A stretch of DNA of 64,000 bases from CAXMQZ01 sp963719055. Its GTDB lineage: Bacteria > Acidobacteriota > Thermoanaerobaculia > Multivoradales > JAHEKO01. Of the stretch, positions 59,268 through 64,000 are shown piece by piece (within the stretch, counting starts at the first letter, position 1; each line of letters opens with the position of its first letter). A model generated the notes under the pieces. The model did no database searches and had not been told where the DNA came from. It was given only the letters and a program-made list of their open reading frames with translations. The DNA lies in assembly GCA_963719055.1 (NCBI GenBank), contig CAVRAU010000008.1:310001-374000 (forward strand), given 5' to 3'. The position numbers were made by a program, and so were the translations under genes.

Positions 59268-59869
59268 TCACGAGCCTTCACTCACCTGGAACCGAGCGAA
59301 TCTTCGCACCTGGATATTCTCTCCCAATTTGCCGATCTTTGCCGCCACCAACTGCTCGACCGTCAGTATCGGTGTCCTTGATGAACGGCTGCTCGAGGAG
59401 AACACTCTCGGCGTAGAACTTCTCCATCTTGCCTTCGACGATGCGATCGACGATGTTCTCCGGCTTACCCGACGCCAGGGCCTGTTCCTTGTAGATCTCC
59501 CGCTCCTGCGCCAGGATTTCCGGAGTGACCTCGTCGCGTTGCACGAATCGGGGATCGGCCGCGGCCACGTGCATGGCCACATCCTTGACCAACTCCTGAA
59601 AATCATCTGTCCGAGCCACGAAATCCGTCTCGCAGTTGATCTCCACGAGGACGCCGATCTTGCCGCCAGCGTGAATGTAGGAACCGACCACGCCTTCGCC
59701 GGCGTGGCGTCCAGCCTTCTTGGCCGCGGTCGCCATACCCTGCTTGCGCAACAGCGTCGATGGCCTTCTCCACATCGCCTTCGGTCTCGACCAGGGCCCG
59801 CTTGCAGTCCATCATTGGAGCTCCAGTGCGCTCCCGTAGCTCTTTTACCATTTCCGTTGTGACTTGCAT
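59268..59869 (-). CDS. tsf: Elongation factor Ts, two frame disruptions
   Basis: About 199 residues after repair, a short EF-Ts. MQVTTEMVKELRERTGAPMM and DCKRALVETEGDVEKAID; one base removed near 59757 joins LLRKQGMATAAKKAGR. IGVLVEINCETDFVARTDDF is the EF-Tu contact core. A second removal near 59368 joins IKDTD to LTVEQLVAAKIGKLGENIQV. Nucleotide exchange factor for EF-Tu. A 174-base gap to rpsB shows no clear signal. Confidence 0.92.
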
Positions 59870-60043
59870 GGTTCGCTCGTTCTCCAACTTGGGGCTTGGA
59901 TCCTATCCGATCGCCCGACTTGTGTCCTGGTTTCCTGAGGTCGGCGTTGGGTATCTCCCTCAGCAGCGCCCGTCTGCCGATTGGTGCTGGCTGATTGATG
60001 CTCGCGGCCACCCCGAGATATGGAGGGACCGGATCGAGATCTT

Positions 60044-60997
60044 CTACGAGGCCGGGGTAGCGTTCTCGATTCCCTCGGATTGGGTCTCTTCTTCCGCCTT
60101 GCTGTCAACCGCAGGTGCGGCGTCATTCTCAGCCTTGGTCTCTGCGGCCTTGGGCTCCTCGGCTTTTGGCTCTTCAACCTCGGGTTTCGCCACCTTGGCT
60201 TCTTCGACTTCGACGACCTTCACCGGTGCCTTGGCGGCTGGTTCCTCGACAGCCTCTGGAGACGCCGTGGCTTCCGCAGGAGCTTCGTCCTTGCGCTCGA
60301 TCTGCATCTGGCGCTCCAGGTCACCGGCACCCTCCATGTAGGCGTCGGCGACGCGGGAGGCAAAGAGGCGAATCGACCGAATCGCGTCGTCGTTGCCTGG
60401 GATGACGAAGTCGATCTCTTCCGGATCGCAGTTCGTGTCGACGATGGCGATCACCGGAATCCCGAGGCGATTGGCCTCGGCGATGGCGATATGCTCTTTT
60501 CGGGGATCGACCACAAACAGGGCATCGGGCAACGAAGTCATGTCTCGAATGCCCTCGAGGTTGCGCGACATCTTGCTCCTATCGCGCTCCAAACGCAGCA
60601 GTTCCTTCTTGGTCAGCGGGCTGGATTGGTCCGCCAGCCGCTTCTCAGTGTCCTTCAGGCGTTCGACCGAAGCGCGAATGGTGACGAAGTTCGTCAAAGT
60701 ACCGCCCAGCCAGCGATGCGTGACGTAGAACTGCCCACATCGCCGAGCTTCTTCTTCCACCACGACCTGCGCCTGTCGCTTCGTGCCGACAAACAGCAGA
60801 CGGCGCCCGGACTGACCCAGGCTCTTCGAGAATTCGGCGGCATCGTTGTAAAGACCCAGCGTTCGCTGAAGATCGATGATGTAGATACCACTGCGCTTGC
60901 CAAAGATGTAACGCTTCATCTTTGGATTCCACCGCCGGGTCTGATGTCCGAAATGGACACCAGCTTCCAGCAGCTCCGACATTTTGATGTCTGACAA
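60044..60997 (-). CDS. rpsB: 30S ribosomal protein S2 with acidic C-terminal tail
   Basis: About 317 residues from one of two adjacent TTG codons (61000 or 60997) after AGGAGGGG; an ATG at 60982 is a shorter alternative. The S2 core ends near residue 228 (KMSELLEAGVHFGHQTRRWN, GTLTNFVTIRASVERLK, NRLGIPVIAIVDTNCDP). The last 90 residues are a low-complexity Ala/Glu/Lys/Pro tail absent from E. coli S2, likely disordered. Confidence 0.96.
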   Translation of the reverse strand: MSDIKMSELLEAGVHFGHQTRRWNPKMKRYIFGKRSGIYIIDLQRTLGLYNDAAEFSKSLGQSGRRLLFVGTKRQAQVVVEEEARRCGQFYVTHRWLGGTLTNFVTIRASVERLKDTEKRLADQSSPLTKKELLRLERDRSKMSRNLEGIRDMTSLPDALFVVDPRKEHIAIAEANRLGIPVIAIVDTNCDPEEIDFVIPGNDDAIRSIRLFASRVADAYMEGAGDLERQMQIERKDEAPAEATASPEAVEEPAAKAPVKVVEVEEAKVAKPEVEEPKAEEPKAAETKAENDAAPAVDSKAEEETQSEGIENATPAS

Positions 60998-61017
60998 CAA
61001 ACCCCTCCTTGGCTTCC

Positions 61018-61410
61018 CTACCGCTTACTGAACTGGTAGCGAGCTCGGGCGCCCTTCTGGCCGTACTTCTTCCGTTCCTTCTTGCGAGGGTCCCTGGTCA
61101 GAAGTCCAGCGGCTTTGAGCCGCTCTCGTAGCTCGGCGTTGTACTCCAACAGGGCGCGCGAGATGCCATGGCGCATGGCGCCAGCCTGGCCCGTAGCTCC
61201 ACCACCCGTAACTGTTGCGAAGATATCGAATTTCTCGTCCGTCTCAGTGGCCAGAAGCGGCTGTCGCACGACCATCCGCAAGACCCGGTTCGGGAAGAAA
61301 TCTTCGAATGACCGGTCGTTGATCTTCACCTGACCACTTCCTGGTCGCAGGAACACTCGGGCCTTGGCCGTCTTTCTGCGGCCTGTCCCGTAATACTGAA
61401 GCTCACTCAA
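61018..61410 (-). CDS. rpsI: 30S ribosomal protein S9
   Basis: 130 residues: YYGTGRRKTAKARVFLRPGS, GGGATGQAGAMRHGISRALL and the C-terminal KKYGQKGARARYQFSKR, whose end reaches the P-site tRNA. 28 bases after rplM. Confidence 0.97.
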   Translation of the reverse strand: MSELQYYGTGRRKTAKARVFLRPGSGQVKINDRSFEDFFPNRVLRMVVRQPLLATETDEKFDIFATVTGGGATGQAGAMRHGISRALLEYNAELRERLKAAGLLTRDPRKKERKKYGQKGARARYQFSKR

Positions 61411-61438
61411 AGCCTTGATCCTCCTACGTCACCCGTCG

Positions 61439-61874
61439 TCAGGCGAACGTGATTGCTTCCGGTTGTTGGGCCTGATGGGGGTGCTCCGAGCCGGCATAGA
61501 CCTTGAGCTTCTTGAGCTGCTGGCGGCCCAACTTGTTCTTCGGCAGCATTCCCCAAACCGCCTTCTCGATCATTTTGGCAGGTCGACGCTGACGCAGGCG
61601 AGCCGCGGATTCCGACTTCAGCCCCCCCGGATGCGTGCTGTGCCGATAGTAGATCTTCTGCTCTTCCTTGCGACCCGTCAGTACCGTCTTCTCGGCATTG
61701 ATGACAATGACGAAATCTCCGGTATCGATATGGGGTGCGTACTGCGGCTTGTGTTTGCCGATCAGCAACCGAGCCACCTCGGTGCACACACGACCCATGG
61801 GTTTGCCAGCTGCATCGACCACATGCCATTGCGCGATCGATCTCGCCCTTCTTGGGGCTGTACGTCCTAATCAT
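61439..61874 (-). CDS. rplM: 50S ribosomal protein L13, frame disrupted near base 61832
   Basis: About 144 residues. ATG 61874 opens MIRTYSPKKGEID; removing one base near 61832 gives RQWHVVDAAGKPMGRVCTEV, the normal L13 sequence, and GDFVIVINAEKTVLTGRK follows. GMLPKNKLGRQQLKKLKVY is the C-terminal signature. First gene of the leftward block, under a promoter with a perfect -35. Confidence 0.94.
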
Positions 61875-61941
61875 GATTCCCGACCGTCTCCGTGTCTTGA
61901 CAGAATTTCCCCTGCCCTTCGCCAGGCAAAGGATCCACGAT

Positions 61942-61969
61942 GTTATGGAGTCCCCCAGGACCTTGTCAA
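61942..61969 (-). promoter_or_regulatory. Predicted promoter of rplM-rpsI-rpsB-tsf
   Basis: On the minus strand, a perfect TTGACA (61969-61964), then CATAAC (61947-61942) at 16 bases, or TAACAT at 18 bases. It lies about 68 bases before the rplM ATG and reads away from ubiE. Confidence 0.5.
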
Positions 61970-62055
61970 GAGTCCGCTTCGGCGGCCCCGGGGCAGGCGG
62001 CATTCTAACATCATTCGGTCCACTGCAAAACGGGTGTCTCGGGTAGACTTCGCCC

Positions 62056-62772
62056 ATGGTGGTCGAGGCCAAAGCACTGGACAAGCGCCGCACCGAGATC
62101 CAGCGCATGTTCAGCGACGTGGCCCCCCGATACGATCTACTCAACCGACTGCTCTCCGCCCGCCGTGATGTAGCCTGGCGACGGGCCTCGGCGGAGGCTC
62201 TCAACGTCGTGCCTGACAGTCTCGTCCTGGATCTGTGTTGCGGAACCGGCGACCAGGCTCTCGCCGTACATCGGTACCAGGCCCGGGTCTTCGCCGCCGA
62301 TTTCTCGCTGTCGATGTTGAACTTCGCCAGACAGAAGTTCGACACCGCCGATCATCCGAGACCCTACGGACTGGCTGGCGACACTCTTCAGCTGCCCGTC
62401 GTCGACGGTCGCTTTGCGGGCCTGACCGTATCGTTCGGGGTGCGCAATGTGGAGGACCTGCAGGCAGCCTTGCAGGAGATGGTTCGGGTCCTTGCACCGG
62501 GCGGCACAGCCGCCATTTTGGAATTCGCCACACCCACAGGGAAGCTATTTCGTCAGCTTTACCTGCTCTATTTTGTCCACCTGCTACCGAGGATCGGCAG
62601 CTGGATCTCACCTCGTGGCTCCGCCTATCAGTACTTGACAGAGTCGGTGCTGAGCTTTCCACAGCGGCAAGACTTCCTCGATGAGATGACCCAAGCCGGA
62701 TTCACCCACACTGCCTGGCAAGACCTGTCCGGCGGAATCGTTTGCCTTTATACGGGGACAAGATCGACATGA
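62056..62772 (+). CDS. ubiE: Demethylmenaquinone / ubiquinone biosynthesis C-methyltransferase (UbiE/MenG family)
   Basis: 238 residues. SAM motif I LVLDLCCGTGDQAL, then FAADFSLSMLNFARQK, the family signature VSFGVRNVEDLQAALQEMVR and VLAPGGTAAILEFATP; the first residues RTEIQRMFSDVAPRYDLLNR are also typical. It methylates the quinone ring in menaquinone or ubiquinone synthesis. For Acidobacteriota menaquinone (MenG) is the more likely product, so the symbol is nominal. It overlaps folD by ATGA. Confidence 0.9.
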   Translation: MVVEAKALDKRRTEIQRMFSDVAPRYDLLNRLLSARRDVAWRRASAEALNVVPDSLVLDLCCGTGDQALAVHRYQARVFAADFSLSMLNFARQKFDTADHPRPYGLAGDTLQLPVVDGRFAGLTVSFGVRNVEDLQAALQEMVRVLAPGGTAAILEFATPTGKLFRQLYLLYFVHLLPRIGSWISPRGSAYQYLTESVLSFPQRQDFLDEMTQAGFTHTAWQDLSGGIVCLYTGTRST

Positions 62773-63687
62773 CAACCATACTCGACGGCAAGGCACTGGC
62801 AAGACAGATTCGTGAAGAGGTGGCAGCAGGGAGTCCAGGAGATCACCAGCGATGGTGGCCGTCCCCCAGGACTCGCCGCAGTCCTGGTGGGAGACAATCC
62901 GGCTTCCAAGGTCTATGTGCGTTCCAAGGCACGGGACTGCGAAAAGGTGGGCATTGCGAGCCAGACACATACACCCGCAGAGGACTGCGCCCAGACCGAG
63001 CTCATCGAGTTGATCGACCAGCTCAACGCCGACGATTCGGTAGACGGCATTCTGGTCCAGCTGCCGCTCCCCGATCATCTGGATGAGAAGCTCATCCTGG
63101 CTCGAGTGCGACCCGACAAAGACGTCGATGGATTCAATCCCGTCAACGTCGGTCGCCTGTGGACGGATGAAGAGGGCTTTGCTCCCGCCACCCCGAGCGG
63201 CATCGTCGAGATGCTGCGCCGCAGTGACATACCGCTGGTCGGCAGCCACGCGGTGATCGTCGGCCGGAGCACGATCGTCGGCAAGCCCATGGGCGCCCTG
63301 CTGCTGCGCGAACACTGCACGGTGACGTTCTGTCACTCCCGGACCCGAGATCTGGAAGCAGTGTGTCAGGAAGCCGACATTCTGATTGCGGCCATCGGCA
63401 GGTTGGCCTTCTTCGGACCTCAACATATCCGCGAGGGAGCCACGGTGATCGATGTCGGCATCAACCGGATCACCGAGCCGGCGGAGGTCGAACGTCTCTT
63501 CCCTGGCGATGAGAAGCGTCGCACCCAGCTCGAGACCAAGGGCTCGACGCTGGTCGGTGATGTCGACTACTTCCGTACAGCCCCGAAGGCGGGAGCCATT
63601 ACGCCAGTACCTGGGGGTGTCGGCCCACTCACGCGTGCCATGCTTCTGGTCAACACTCTGAAGGCGAGGGGTAGCCACCCAAGTTGA
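62769..63687 (+). CDS. folD: Bifunctional methylene-THF dehydrogenase/cyclohydrolase, frame disrupted near base 62830
   Basis: About 305 residues after repair. MTTILDGKALARQIREEVAA continues as GVQEITSDGGRPPGLAAVLV once one base is removed near 62830. Signatures: NPASKVYVRSKARDCEKVGI with the catalytic Tyr and Lys, VDGILVQLPLPDHLDEK, and the NAD(P) loop VGRSTIVGKPMGALL, ending TPVPGGVGPLTRAML. It interconverts one-carbon folates. A 16-base gap leads to coaE. Confidence 0.9.
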
Positions 63688-63703
63688 GGAACGGCTCGAC
63701 ACC

Positions 63704-64000
63704 ATGACGCCGTTTCGAGTCGGTCTGACCGGTGGCATCGCCGCGGGAAAATCCACGGTGGCGGCCTGGCTGCGCGAGTCGGGATTGACCGTCATCGACG
63801 CCGATCGACTCGTTGCGGATCTGTATCGTCCAGGCGGCGACGGCGCGGCGGCTGTGCGTCACCTTTTCGGTGCCTCCTTGTTGACCGAGACGGGTGGCGT
63901 CGATCACCAACGACTGGCGACACGGGTGTTTCGAGACCCGCAGGCGAGGGGCCAACTGGAGGCCGCAATCCATCCTCTGGTCAAGAGGGAATTCGAAACC
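63704..64000 (+). CDS. coaE: Dephospho-CoA kinase (3' end outside window)
   Basis: 99 codons from ATG 63704 to the window edge. P-loop RVGLTGGIAAGKSTVAAWL, then VIDADRLVADLYRPGG and LFGASLL, the CoaE pattern, and AIHPLVKREFE, which is the conserved HPxV/I region. It phosphorylates dephospho-CoA in the last step of CoA synthesis. It lies directly after folD. Confidence 0.9.
   Translation, partial: MTPFRVGLTGGIAAGKSTVAAWLRESGLTVIDADRLVADLYRPGGDGAAAVRHLFGASLLTETGGVDHQRLATRVFRDPQARGQLEAAIHPLVKREFET

Overview
The window reads as a chromosomal segment of a GC-rich Gram-negative bacterium. The best guess is Acidobacteriota, possibly the Thermoanaerobaculia side of the phylum. This rests on a VWFA-related protein of the acidobacterial type near the left end, a secreted protein ending in a GFESGDTSAWS-type tail, a bactofilin, a tandem M16 peptidase pair and a RodZ-like/DnaJ-TPR/PP2C group. 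No rRNA, CRISPR, prophage or intact insertion sequence was seen. The taxonomic placement is inference.

Layout. 1-9.2 kb: end of a beta-oxidation multifunctional enzyme, a VWFA-type secreted protein, then a leftward group (PP2C phosphatase, DnaJ-TPR protein, two related helical-repeat proteins, a RodZ-like membrane HTH protein), a large GreA-domain protein, and an ECF sigma/anti-sigma pair. 9.2-20.9 kb: LysM-type amidase, CCA-adding enzyme, PilT ATPase with a coiled-coil tail, LexA divergent from bactofilin across a 14-bp inverted repeat, a methyltransferase-like protein, two M16 peptidases and a divergent EF-G paralogue closed by a bidirectional terminator. 21.0-61.9 kb: about 41 kb, almost entirely leftward, carrying the translation and transcription core: rplM-rpsI-rpsB-tsf-pyrH-frr-ispD-ispF-rlmB, tRNA Thr(TGT)-Tyr-Gly, one inserted secreted-protein gene, tRNA Thr(GGT)-tuf2-tRNA Trp-secE-nusG-rplKAJL-rpoBC, then rpsL-rpsG-fusA-tuf1, and the complete S10-spc-alpha clusters through rplQ, including secY, adk, map, infA and rpmJ. 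62.0-64.0 kb: rightward ubiE/menG-folD-coaE (the last cut by the window end).

The most unusual property is that about 25 single-base frame disruptions can be reconstructed in conserved, mostly essential genes (rpoC, rplK, rplO, rplM, tsf, pyrH, frr, ispD and others). Every one is repaired by removing exactly one base, and 15 lie between 56.4 and 59.8 kb. Residual sequencing insertions are the most likely cause, but the uniform direction deserves a check against raw reads. Frame-disrupted genes are listed here with their full reconstructed extents.

Other points of interest are a Cys-rich double zinc-ribbon-like insertion near the N-terminus of RpoB, a predicted leaderless lexA transcript with its -35 box inside an inverted repeat, a secreted-protein gene (with an operator-like palindrome over its -10) inserted into the thrU-tyrU-glyT-thrT-tufB type tRNA array, and a roughly 690-residue protein ending in a GreA domain.
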